DNA of 64,000 bases from contig BEXV01000347.1 in the NCBI GenBank assembly GCA_003118195.1, positions 37,245 through 101,244 of the forward strand. Reading direction: 5' to 3'. Source of the DNA: Hemicentrotus pulcherrimus (lineage: Eukaryota > Echinodermata > Echinoidea > Camarodonta > Strongylocentrotidae). A program made the position numbers and the translations under genes. Below are positions 1 to 12,800 of this stretch, one piece after another. Below the pieces are notes generated by a model, which saw only the letters and a program-made list of their open reading frames with translations, was not told where the DNA came from and ran no database searches. How positions within the stretch are numbered: position 1 is the first letter of the stretch; every line of letters starts with the position of its first letter.

Positions 1-379
1 CCCCCCCCCCCCCCATACACACACACAGTCACTGATGTCAGTGCATCTTACTTTTGATTACAAAGGCTTTTATCATCATATACAAGATATTTAAAAAAAT
101 AATTATAAATGTAAATTTTGATAGCTGATAAAATGGAAAAAACATCCCCCAACGCTTCACTGATACAACCCTAGTTAACTAGTTGGATTGTGATTTTGAT
201 TTTGATTACCCTAGTTTACTGGTTTTGATGCATGCATACAATATGTGCATCAGCTGAAGTTTAATGAGCTTGCCAGTTTTATCCTAGCTTGTTTACATTG
301 AGAATTAAAGGCAAGATTTACAATGTTTTTTTAAAGAAAAGTAATTGTATATGGTTCAAAAGCTTAAAGTATGAAGATA

Positions 380-735
380 ATAGAAGAAGGTATCATGAGG
401 AGAACAGAAAGAGCTATCATCTGATACGGAAGATGTGTGGTGTGAAGCTGTCCAATAGAAAGAACACATTAAGTGAGCTCATGGAAATGTTGGGTCTGGA
501 AGAAACTGGAGAAAGCTAGAGGTCAAGAGAAGTGGATTGAGATGGATGGGTCATGTGTTGAGAGAGGAAGATGATGAACCTATGAAAAGAGTGTGGGATC
601 TGGAAGTGGGTGGCATAAGACCAAAGGTTTCATGAAAAGATGTGGTGAAGAAAGAGAGTAGTAAAGTTGGTTTGAATGAGGAGGATGCTTGAGATGGGGA
701 GAAATGGAGGGAGGGAGTGTCATCATGCTGCAAAA
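380..735 (+). pseudogene. Decayed C-terminal end of a LINE ORF2 (reverse transcriptase)
   Basis: A plus-strand stretch translates, with frameshifts and stops, to the signature tail of non-LTR retrotransposon ORF2. RKMCGVKLSNRKN is visible near 423-462. It is followed by LRWMGHVLREEDDEPMKRVW (from about 537), EVGGIRPK, WKD-like and GLNEEDA, and KWREGV near 705. In-frame stops and at least two frame changes show it is dead. It lies antisense within or beyond the collagen gene. Confidence 0.8.
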
Positions 736-905
736 GTCAGTAGTTTCTTATAAGAGGAAAAGTGCTGGCTTTAATCAATGATAATGTTTATGATAAAACC
801 TTACAGGAGGTTACAGTAGAGATTATAAAACAAATAACAATTGAAATCAGGCATCATTATCATGAAATAATAATAAAAATGAAAATATTTAATGAAAATC
901 CTTAC

Positions 906-950
906 CTTTGGTCCTCTTTCACCAATCGGGCCATAATCACCAGGACTTCC
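906..950 (-). CDS. Collagen exon 24 (3'-most in window), 45 nt
   Basis: Five Gly-X-Y triplets: [15 protein letters not shown]. Acceptor ...tttgtag and donor gtaagg on the minus strand, phase 0 at both ends. The gene continues to the left of the window, since no further exon is visible in 1-905. Confidence 0.92.
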
Positions 951-3792
951 CTACAAAGATCAAAATCAAGGGAAAATAAATACACTAAATCTTAACGAGA
1001 AATTAAGACATCAGACATTAGATAGGTTTTCAAGTTGTTTTTTTGAACCTTTAATGCTCCTTTGGTACTCAACAGACAATTGATTTTATACTTCAAGTTT
1101 ACGACAATCAATTTGACAGAAATAATATTAAATCCTCACATACAATCTGAACCATAACTTACTTTATAACCTTGTGGCCCAGGTAAACCCTGTAGAAATA
1201 GAAAGAAAGAAATTGATTTGATTTGATTTGATATAGTTTACTGATCAAAAAAACATTCAAATAGCAGCCACAGGCTGAAACAAATTGAATTTACAAAATA
1301 TACATACAAAAGCATAACATATACATATAAATGGCAATTCACAATAAATAATCTAGAATATGATCAAAGAAAAGAAGAGAAACAAGAGAAGAGATTCAAA
1401 CGGATGACTAAAGGATAATTGAAGGAGAACAATCGCATAACAGAAGGCAATAAGACAAAAGTAACAAAAGATTAGAAGGACTGGTAAGACAATAACAGAG
1501 AGGGGGAGAGAGAGAAGGGGGGAAATGAGAAAGAGAAGCTGGCGAGGAGACTACACAATAAAAGGGACAGATAAAGAGTAGACAGTTAAATAGGCTGAAA
1601 TGGAGAACTAGAGAAATAATCGGATTGAGTGTTAATAAACTATAATACCGTACAATGTAAATGCAGCATAATTTTTGAGACCAACTTAAAACGACTACAA
1701 AATGAAACAATGAATCATAGAGCACAAACCGCAACGTCATTAATGTATTCATTATAGATATTTAAATATAAATATAAAAAGCTTTGCAAAATTAGGCAAA
1801 ACATGGTTAATACACATGTATTTGCTTAAAGATCCATATTATGATTATTATTAAAAATTGAATTTACAACAAAATAAATAAATGTACAATATATTCAGAC
1901 ATGACACAGTTAAACCATCTAAAAATAAACACTGTGGTACAAAAAGAACACTTAACCCTTTCCCAACAATAATCCAGCACATTTGGTGGTTTGCCTCAAT
2001 AACTTTCGATTTAGAGCCCTTAGAATATGCCAGATGTGTGAGTATGAAGGGGCAAACATATTTCACACATGCTGCATACATTTTTGTTTTATGACTATAT
2101 TGTGTTTGATGCCACAATTTTTTAAAAGGAAAATAAGCTTTAAATTCCTTAAATTGGCAAAAGTCATAATTCTTTGGGATAACAATTTGCCATTTACACA
2201 CACAACTTTTCAGTAACATTCTCATCCATGAACATTGTGTTCAGAGACATCACATTTTATTTTAACTGTGTAGCAATAAAGGAAAAATATATCATTGTTG
2301 CCAATTTGAAGAATAATATGTGATCAATTTTTACCCCACAAGTAAATCCTATCCTGAATCGGTTGGGTAGAGGAGGTGAAAAAAAAGTACATGTGTGGAA
2401 CGATAGCAACCTTGCACACTTATTTATACAAAAAACATGGAAACCCACTACACTACTAATTCTATTTATTCACAACATTTTTAGACAGTTTAAGCCTATT
2501 TTACGCCACTTCGCTATTTAGGAGAGTACATATGATAGCAAAAGATATTCTCACAACAACAAAAATCAGTTTAATTGTAAAAGAAGGAATGCTATAATGG
2601 TACATGACCAAGGAACACCTTGTAAATAGGCTACAAGCTCACGAGACAGACAAACATCGATCTGATGTCGCCCTGAGAACTGTTGTCAGAAGACATGAGA
2701 TGGACATTGTCAGTCTTGTGGGCTGAAACCCATGAAAAAGGACAAATATGACGTTGATGGCTATCCTAATACATACCATATCTCCTCTGCTTCCCTTAGT
2801 CCCCGCAACACCCTGATAGAAAGAAAAGAGAAAGATAAAAACCAAAATATATAATACAATTTTTTTTTTTACTTCAATAGACTAATCAGTTTTGAACTTC
2901 AGACTTTTTATTTCATTACCAGTAAGTGAATATGTCAGGCAGTTTATATAAAGTCATGAAATACAGGGCCAAAATGAGGTTTATATCCACAGAAAATGCC
3001 CTAAATTTACATTTTATATCAACATTTCAATCTAGAAATTGAATTTAATTGTTGAACAACATAGTAGCTTGGAAGGTCTTAAACTGAACTAGAAAGGAAA
3101 TGCTTGTATATTGATCATAATTTACTTGGTATATATATTCACCTGCTAAACCATGTATACCATTGACAAATCCACCTGATCTTTATGTTCTGAATCCCTC
3201 TTTTCCACAATAAGTTACTAATTTGTGTTGTATTTGTTATTATTCTCCATAATGCTCCATAATATCTAATCAAATATCTTACTGGGAACTTTGTCTTACA
3301 AAGCCATCATAGACTTGGTTAAATTTCTCCTTTTTAATATTTATATCAATTGTATAGTAAAATTTTTTTGTCCAATACATGTACATTGATTGATTAATCT
3401 GTATTTTCATTGTTTTGCAGTATGAACGAACGATTGATTGATATGAGAGCGACTGATGAGATCTAACTTACATATCGTCCTTGAGGACCAGGTGCTCCAG
3501 GTGGACCTGTCAAACCATGTAAACCCTGAAAAAATATCAAACAAAATAAATAACTCATTAGACGGTAGGTTACAAGGAGCATGGTTCAAGTCCCTGCCTG
3601 CTATAAAACCATAATAATAATAAAATTCAGTTCTTGTATATTGCACATCACAATATATAACATCCCTTTGAGCTTCCAAACGGCTTTATAAACCCTGAAA
3701 GATATCAAACAGGAATACAGTGGCACTCGTTTAATAGCTGAGAATGTTCTGTTGACTCAGAAACGCAACTTCTAAATACATATACTCAAAAC

Positions 3793-3824
<32 letters not shown>

Positions 3825-6800
3825 TATTTGGCACTTTCTAAAGAAACAAAATCAGGAACAAATATAAAATGTACATAGGACATAGTAAATGAATACAATA
3901 CTTTGACACTTGCAAACCAGACCAAGTAGCCTGGGTAATGAACAGGTCAACTGAATGTCCATGGCCCACAGGTCATCCTTCCCACATATGCAAATTAGGA
4001 CAAAAACCCGACAATCAGACAAAGAACCAAACCCATGATCAACTCACATCTCTGCCTGGATCTCCAATATCTCCTTTCATACCAAGGTCTCCAGGTTCTC
4101 CTTTTAATCCCTGCATCAAAAAGATGATATTATCAAAACTTTATGAATATTCAATAAGACAAAAAGGGTAACAAATATTAATCAAAAGTCACCTTTGGAG
4201 CTGCATGTAGGCTATAATATCTTCTTACCACATTTATGAAATTACCATTACCAGTAAACCTATTTGCGACAACCATTCCATATATTTGTGGTTTGGCTTA
4301 ATACCTTTTGATTCAGAAAGCCCTAAAAGAATATACCGGATACATAAATAAATATGTTGCATTTGATGCTAGAAATTTCAACAACAAAAAAATAAAAAAT
4401 ACCTAAGTTGCCAACACATTGAGATATTAAAAATTATTGTTTTTTAATCCAAATTGGCACCTTTTTTTTAAATGTCAAAAACATTCTCGCCTGTTTATAT
4501 TGTTTTCAGAGACACTGTATCTTATTATATCATTGTAGTGATAAAAGTAAAATACCAGTATATTTGTTGCTAATTTGAAGAAAAATATGTAATCAATTTA
4601 GCCCTAGAAATAGATTAGTCCTGAAAGAGTTAAATCCATCAGGTTGAATTGTGAGAATATAATTTCAAAGCATTTGAATGTGTAAATATGAAGTTACTCC
4701 ACACAACTTTGTGATATCTTAAAGTACAAATGAATATAGATAACTCATCAACAACAACAATACTAGTTGTAAAAAGACAAAATAAAAATTTCTCTAAGAT
4801 TGTGTAAGTAAACCATACTAACCGGTGCACCAGGTGACTGTAGAACAGACAGAGACGTGAGAGAAATTAAAGAGAATGATAGAAAAAAGAGAATGAATTA
4901 AGATATAACAAAGATATTAGTTTTATATCAAATCAGATGCTAAGAGAACAAGAATTTTAAAAAGTTAGAGAACTACCAGATTAGTTTTTGTTTTGGTTCC
5001 ATGATGTTATGTAATGGTATCTGTCTATAATTGTTATTATTATTTTTTTTATTATTTTTGTCAGAGACACATTAGTCATTATCCTGTTATCATCACAGGT
5101 ATTGCTTTGTCAGCTAATTCTTAAATAAGTCTTAAGCAATTAATCCACATTGCAACAAAATATATTACGAATAAAGAAATTTCTTAGGTATCGTTCATGC
5201 TTTACTCTTTTCTAAAATAGAATCATAAATATATTGTTATAAAACCAATGTATCCACAGACTTCAAGTTTAATCATTAAACAAATCATGTAATAATAATT
5301 TTGGAATGTCCATTTTGGCAAACTATAGAGGTTCATCAAACTTTTGGATAGTAAGGAAATTATGAGTTTAATTCCAAAAGGAGCTAAATCCACTTTTGAT
5401 GAAAATTGAGATATTGATATCAGAACATTGACATTTTTCTCTTCAGTACCCATTTTCAACAAGAGTATTTACCTAAATTTTGGGAGCAATCATGAAAAAA
5501 TGCACCTTCTAATATCACTTTTCCATAGATGCCTGTATGGAATCTGATAAACAAATTCTTTTTTTTTTCTCTCAAGTTACAAAAATGGATTTAGCTGCTT
5601 TAGGTATTAATCTCTTCAAACACAAAGAACTAAATCTTATAACAAAAAGGGAAAAATTATTAGACATACCCCTGCTCCTGGCTCCCCTTTCTTTCCAGGC
5701 TTGCCAAAGCTACCCTCTTCTCCTTTATTCCCCTGTTAATAAACCAAATCACCCATCTTATACAAGCATCATCAATGCCACCATTATCATCTCTGTTGCC
5801 TCCGTCATTGTTCTGATATGTTTGCACCATATAATATCATCATCAATGTCATCATTATCATCTCCATCACCACTATCACAACTAATGACCCAATTTTTGC
5901 CCCACCTAAGTAGGCTATGATTTGTCAGGGATATAACATTATGTCTTTTGGTACAATAGGGTTTAATGAGGTTATATGGTTAGGATTAAGTGTAGTGATG
6001 GGTGTAGTTTCATAAATTGTGTGTGGAAAAATTGTTGTTTGATCATGTGTTGTAAAGATCTCACAGTCCTCCTCATAATCATCATTGACATACTCATCGT
6101 CAACATGAACACTATAACCATTATAGAGTTAGCACTATCATATTCTTAACAAAATTTGTAACATCAGTATCACCATCACCATTATTTCATGAAAATTATA
6201 TTACAAACATCTATCATCAGCAATGTGTGTACGATTAAGATATCACATGAGTGAAAGAGATTTATCAGGGTATTAAGAAGACTATGAGGCATTTTGAATA
6301 GGTAAAAGTAGTGATGCACAATACTTTAATTAAGATATTATTAAGACCATTAGCCATTAGAATAGTAAATGATTGTGTTAATAAATACATTTTCATGTAC
6401 ACATACAAATGAGAGACAGAGACACAAGTCATTTTATTGTTGTGTTTGTTCAGTACATACAAAAGGCTTAATGCTACAAACAACAAGATCTGTCGTAAAG
6501 AGATTTCTCAAAACATTAACCAAACAAGACAAATGTCATTATTAGTCTTACCTTCATACCCGCTACTCCTGCTAATCCCATATCTCCTTTGTCTCCTTTA
6601 ATACTTAATCCCTGGATGCCTTGAGCTCCGTTCTCGCCCTTGTCTCCTTTCATCCCCTGGATCCCTTGTGCTCCTGGGCTCCCTGGTAACCCAATAGCTC
6701 CAGCAGGACCCACCTCTCCCTTCGAACCCTCCGGTCCTTGGACACCCTGTATCAAAAGAAGATGGGAATACATTAATAGTTGAGTGCCTAAAGGGGTTTA

Positions 6801-9800
6801 GTCTGTGTCAAGGTATGGGAGATAACGTCCTCNTCCTCATAATCATCATTGACATACTCATCGTCAACATGAACACTATAACCATTATAGAGTTATCACT
6901 ATCGTATTCTTAACAAAATTTGTAACATCAGTATCACCATCACCATTATTTCATGAAAATTATATTACAAACATCTATCATCAGCAATGTGTGTACGATT
7001 AAGATATCACATGAGTGAAAGAGATTTATCAGGGTATTAAGAAGACTATGAGGCATTTTGAATAGGTAAAAGTAGTGATGCACAATACTTTAATTAAGAT
7101 ATTATTAAGACCATTAGCCATTAGAATAGTAAATGATTGTGTTAATAAATACATTTTCATGTACACATACAAATGAGAGACAGAGACACAAGTCATTTTA
7201 TTGTTGTGTTTGTTCAGTACATACAAAAGGCTTAATGCTACAAACAACAAGATCTGTCGTAAAGAGATTTCTCAAAACATTAACCAAACAAGACAAATGT
7301 CATTATTAGTCTTACCTTCATACCCGCTACTCCTGCTAATCCCATATCTCCTTTGTCTCCTTTAATACTTAATCCCTGGATGCCTTGAGCTCCGTTCTCG
7401 CCCTTGTCTCCTTTCATCCCCTGGATCCCTTGTGCTCCTGGGCTCCCTGGTAACCCAATAGCTCCAGCAGGACCCACCTCTCCCTTCGAACCCTCCGGTC
7501 CTTGGACACCCTGTATCAAAGGAAGATGGGGATGTATTAGCTGTTGAGTGCCTAAAGGTGTTAAGACTGTGTCAAGGTATGGGAGATAACGTCCTCCTGG
7601 CTTTGAGCAGATGATATCTTGAAGCAGAACCTCATTACTTGTAGCTACTTGCGCCCTCTATATAGCCAACAATGCCTAAGCGGTACCTGTTGATCCCCCA
7701 TGGTCCCATATTTCTTATGTTAATTGAGAGCTGATTTGATGAGATAACCACCTACCAGTGACCGGCAGGGAGGTCTAATCTCTCTTGGCCAAGCTAGTGC
7801 AGATAGGCTTCAATGAAGTGCATTTAATTGTTACATGGAAATTGTAATATTTCTTAATGAAAACATATACTCTCAATGACAGTCTTCTGACTGAGCGCCT
7901 TTTGTCTGTTGAAGCAAGAAGGACCTTAACTATGTGTCAAAGTACATGTATATGCTTCTCAGCAGATGATTTACTCATATGTATTTCTTTATTTGAATTA
8001 AATTATCAAACCAGGAACCTGACAGAGATTTTATAAGGAAGAGAATTTACTCAAAAGACAAGCCATACAACCTGTCAATCAATTTCCAACAGACATGTAC
8101 AGTTAACAACAGAATTGTTTATACCCCATGCAGGCGCGTACGCAGAGGGAGGGTTTGGGGGGTTAACCCCCTCCCCCCCCCCTTAGTTTTTTTTAATTTT
8201 ATTTTTAGTATCATTTCATTTTAATGTATTGTTTTACCTTCTCCCGATAAACTGATACTTCATGAATAATGATGCACGCCTACAATATCATCATCGATTG
8301 CCTGTGCAAACTCATGTGATTTGCATAAACACACAAGATTTATATAAACTGTATTTATTCATTCTTTCTCGTTTTCATGCTATCATGGGGGCTCAATGAT
8401 GTGGTGATAATACGAAAAGTCATTGCTTTTGCTGTTGAATGAACTATGAACTATTTCTAACTTTCTTGATTCCAAATTACAAAACACCGTTGCCCTCCAT
8501 CATCACGGATCACAGTAGGCCTAATGATTGTTTATTTCATGTAATCATGTAATCAGTATGAAATATCAAAGAACCCAAAAAATAAAAAGGAGATATATTG
8601 CTCTAATTCTCAGGAATGATATGTTCTGAAAGCTTTCTTTGATACATACATTGTTTAATGAAGCAAAGAAATAAGTTTCACTGCATGCAGTAGTTAAAGG
8701 TAATACAAAGTTTTGGGAAATTTTGAAAATTGGGTGGATAGTGATTCTTTACAATTTTGATATATTTTGATGCCCCTGTGGATGTTGTATAAGCACAAGA
8801 AAATTTAGAACCTAAAACAACCACTTCTGCTCTCGAGAAAAATTGAATATAACGATTTACCGGTGCTCCCGGTAAATTTTGATAAATTTCAAATAGCGCC
8901 TTTGGCCGTACAATAGTAGCAGCAACGATGAAATTCTCAGATTAAGTAGTTGTGATATATCATTTCCAAACGGGAATAGATAATCGGTCGATTCTAGTCA
9001 AGAAACAATAGCTTAATTAATATCCTGACCTTGAGAGGGAGCCATACAACATAAAGAGTTTATTATTCATAATTTCATAACTTTAGACTCGATTTCAACC
9101 GCGATTTCAACGATCACTGAATATTGTAGGATCGCATATGCTTCCAATGTGTTCAATTGAACCAGATTCATGACCCCATACCAAAACTTTTTATTACATT
9201 TAACTTTCTTTAAACTTATCTGATACATCAAGCTCTTTTATGTGAGGTCCTTAAAAACTATTGATTACACGATATTATTTTTTCTTCCTTATGATGAAAT
9301 AAGGGTAGCTATAATCAAAGTAAAATGATGGTAACCCTTTAACCACAACTTGTGNCTAGTTGGTCTCCTAATAGGACCTACCCTTTCTCCTGGCACTCCG
9401 TCTAGACCCGGTTCTCCTTTTAGTCCTTGTGGTCCATAATCTCCAGGAGCACCCTACAAACAAAAACAACATAGGTGATCATCATCTACATTTACAAATT
9501 CAAGCAAAGTGAAATAAACATAAATGTTTGAAGTTTAAAGTTTATTTGTTCCACACTTACATTGAAAATTATTTAAATTCACTTCTTTGTTTATACAAGC
9601 ATATAAGCCTATATTCCACACAATTTTTTTTTTAAAGATTTCAAATGAAGTATAATGTACAGAAAATGGGTACGAAGTTTTGAAATATAAAGATATGACA
9701 GGCAAAGTAAAACAATTAATGTGATGTGTACAATATCAGATTCAATCTAACTAACCCTGACATAGTGCATTAGGAGGCTAACTCCCCATCAAAATAGTAA

Positions 9801-12800
9801 TGTTTGAATCAGAAATATCAAACAAAAAAATCTTCTTTTTTTCTCCAATTTCTTTATTCCATGGTGGATGTTTTTGTGCATACTTATGAAAATAGTAACA
9901 GCATGCATCAACAAATATACATTAAAGTCGTAGTGCACGTTGACAGTTCAGAAAACTTCCAGGGGCTGCTACTGCGACATCTTTTGCCCTTATCCCACTA
10001 ACAAAAATCTCACACCACTTGCAATCGTTAGGCGCGTGATAGGCTACAAAGCCATTTGAAGATTACCAGAAGAAAAAAGAAAAGTACAAGAAGTGACGAA
10101 GCCTTGACCAATTTTGATCTCTAGTATGGTTTATAAAGACGCCTCCCATTGGCAAATATTTGAACAACATTAACCATTATGATCTATATAAATTTTCCAA
10201 GTGGTACAATAAATCAGTGTATTCAATGTCTTTAGCGCAGTACCGGATGACTGACCAATATTGTTTTCGTACTGCTCAGTCATCCAGGAACTTCAACTAT
10301 TGATATCGATATCATGGTGAAATCACACAAAAACAAAGCCATATCTACTGGGGTAAGTAGAATTTGCTTATTTCGCTAGTCAGATTAACGGATAATAATA
10401 ATAATATTGTATGGCCTTGTTTTTGTGTGATACAAGAATATCTTTCTCTTGCTAAGACAATATTAGACTCATCTTTGACCGGTCCAATATTGTCATAGCT
10501 TGAGCAATATAGTCTTGTATCACACTAGACGATGTTATCACACAGTGTGGAGCAACAGGATATGAAACGATGAAACGTTTGGCCCAAGACCGAGGAACTT
10601 GGAGAGAAACTCGGAGTGACACTTGATATAGAATTTTGAATGGGTCACTGAACCTGTCATAAACTGACAGATCACTATTGATGATGATCACACTCAAAGC
10701 CATCCAATATTATACAATGACTTCTACCTTACCCTGCACGATAAATAAATAGAGTATTTACCTTTTCCCCTGGAAGTCCTTGAAGACCCATCTCACCTTG
10801 GATACCTGGCAATCCCATCATACCCTGTATGTACATGTATACGATGGAATTACATTAATCATCAGTTACTCCATGCGAGTGGAACACTTTCTTGCTAAAA
10901 TACCTTTATTATAAATAATATATTGAATATAAGTAAATTCTTAAGTTATCGAAGTTTCCCCTGAGTATATTTGAAATTTGCAAAGATATTTAAAGTTCGA
11001 GAGGAAGAGAAGTATGCTTGATACCAATTTTTTTTTTTTTTAAATATATCAAGCAACATCTCAATTGAAATGATTAATAACCTAGAGAAATTTCTTCAAA
11101 TGCCTCAACTTTGCAATGGAAGCATGTGGTCACTCTATAAACCTTATGGGAATTTTAGAATTCAGTATTCAGTGGGTTAACACCAGGAAAATATTTGAGC
11201 ACCATGAGCATCATTACATGAGCATTATTGAACAAACCTATCTATAGAATGGGAAGAAGAATCCCTGAATTCTGATTGGTCAATTACCATGTAGATAATT
11301 TTACTGGATACAGTACGTGCTATCAACACGATATATGCGATATTGGGCATTGACACCACCGATTTCCATCCTTTAAAAAAAAAAAAATTATAATTCTTTT
11401 AATTTTGTTTCTTTTTTGGTCCTACTTCTTTTATAAGTGATCCTGCCAATAGAATCTAGAAAATCAAACAAATTCTGGTTTAACTCAGAGGCATAATTCC
11501 TCTGTAATCATAAGAAAATCTTACTCACATCAGTACCATTGAAGCCAGGAGGGCCAGGAGGGCTCTGAGGACCCTAAAACAAGAAAACAGAAGATGGGAA
11601 AAGAGGTCAAACATTATAATTAGACAATTCTTTTACAAGATGTCTATGATCATCTTCACAACACCTTCTCACCATCAATCCTGAAGCAACTAAGACCTTA
11701 CGGTGACAGAGCACTGGTATGTGGAGGTCCAAAACGTTGGAATGCTTTCCCACTATCCCTACGCTCAATTACAGACGTTGAAGTCTTCAAAAAGACCCTT
11801 AAAATCTTAACTTTTTGATAAGTGTAACCATTGATAGTAAATTGCACTGTGTAAAATCCTATTGTGAGGGCATATAGTCCTGAAATGTGCTATAGAAGAA
11901 CTTATTACTATCACTATTATTATTTTGCTTCATGACATACTATCTTGTGAAAATATTAGTAATACACATGTCCATGTATTATCCCATATTAGCATGTCAC
12001 TGTGTGTAAGGCCAACTTTTTCAACTTGAGTGGTCTTTATAATTATACAGGTTTCACTGTATTAAAGGGATCTGGTAACTTTGTCTCAGATTCTGAAACA
12101 AAATTCTGGATTAAGCTCATGATGCAATGATAATTATAAACCTTAAGGTCAGTCAGGAACCCAATGACTTTTAAAAGCCGATCGCCTGTCTGATTATCAA
12201 GATATTTATGATTGGAATTACAAATTTTGAAAAACCCTTCGCCTGACGGTTTTCATAACACTACAGTCTACGAGTATGATAAAACCGGTCACTCAAAGAT
12301 TTTTTTTTTGTGTAGGCACTTCTTGATCATTTTGAAGCGCGATTTTTTAAGGGCTTCAATATTACACAATAACACAGGCACTGATAACACATAGGGCCGT
12401 GTATCTCAGATTTAACATTGTTAAACGATCCCTTTAATACAGACAGGTTTTTACTTTTTTTATCCAACCATTATACCTGCCTATAAAAACCACCTTTCTC
12501 AACTTAAGTGGTCTTTATATACAGGTTTCACTGAACCACTATAGACAAGTTTTTCTTTTTCATCCAACAAGTAAACATTATACCTGCCTATAAGGGCCAC
12601 CTTTCTCAACTGAGCGGTCTTTATATACAGGTTTCACTGTAACATCATGGAGAGGTGTATATCTTACCATAAAACCAGGTTCACCAGGAGGGCCTTGGGG
12701 ACCAGTCAAACCCTGAAATTAAACAATTGGACCGTTTAGCAATAAATGTGTTCAACATGAACATGAGCATGAGAAGATTCTTTTCAAAGTCGATGTCACA

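Larger units (their letters stand above)
6070..7596. repeat. 764-bp direct duplication (6070-6832 and 6834-7596) with an N at the joint
   Basis: Two copies in tandem with a constant 764-bp offset. Each carries collagen exon 17 and its flanking intron. Exons are identical; introns differ at scattered bases, more densely in the last 80 bp of each copy. A single N (6833) lies exactly between the copies. Two readings are possible: a recent tandem exon duplication, or two haplotypes joined end to end by the assembler. Confidence 0.92.

Noticed and set aside
6265..6486. Identical 73-codon frames at 6265-6486 and 7029-7250
   Set aside because: They are intron sequence within the 764-bp duplication; identity reflects the duplication, not coding constraint.
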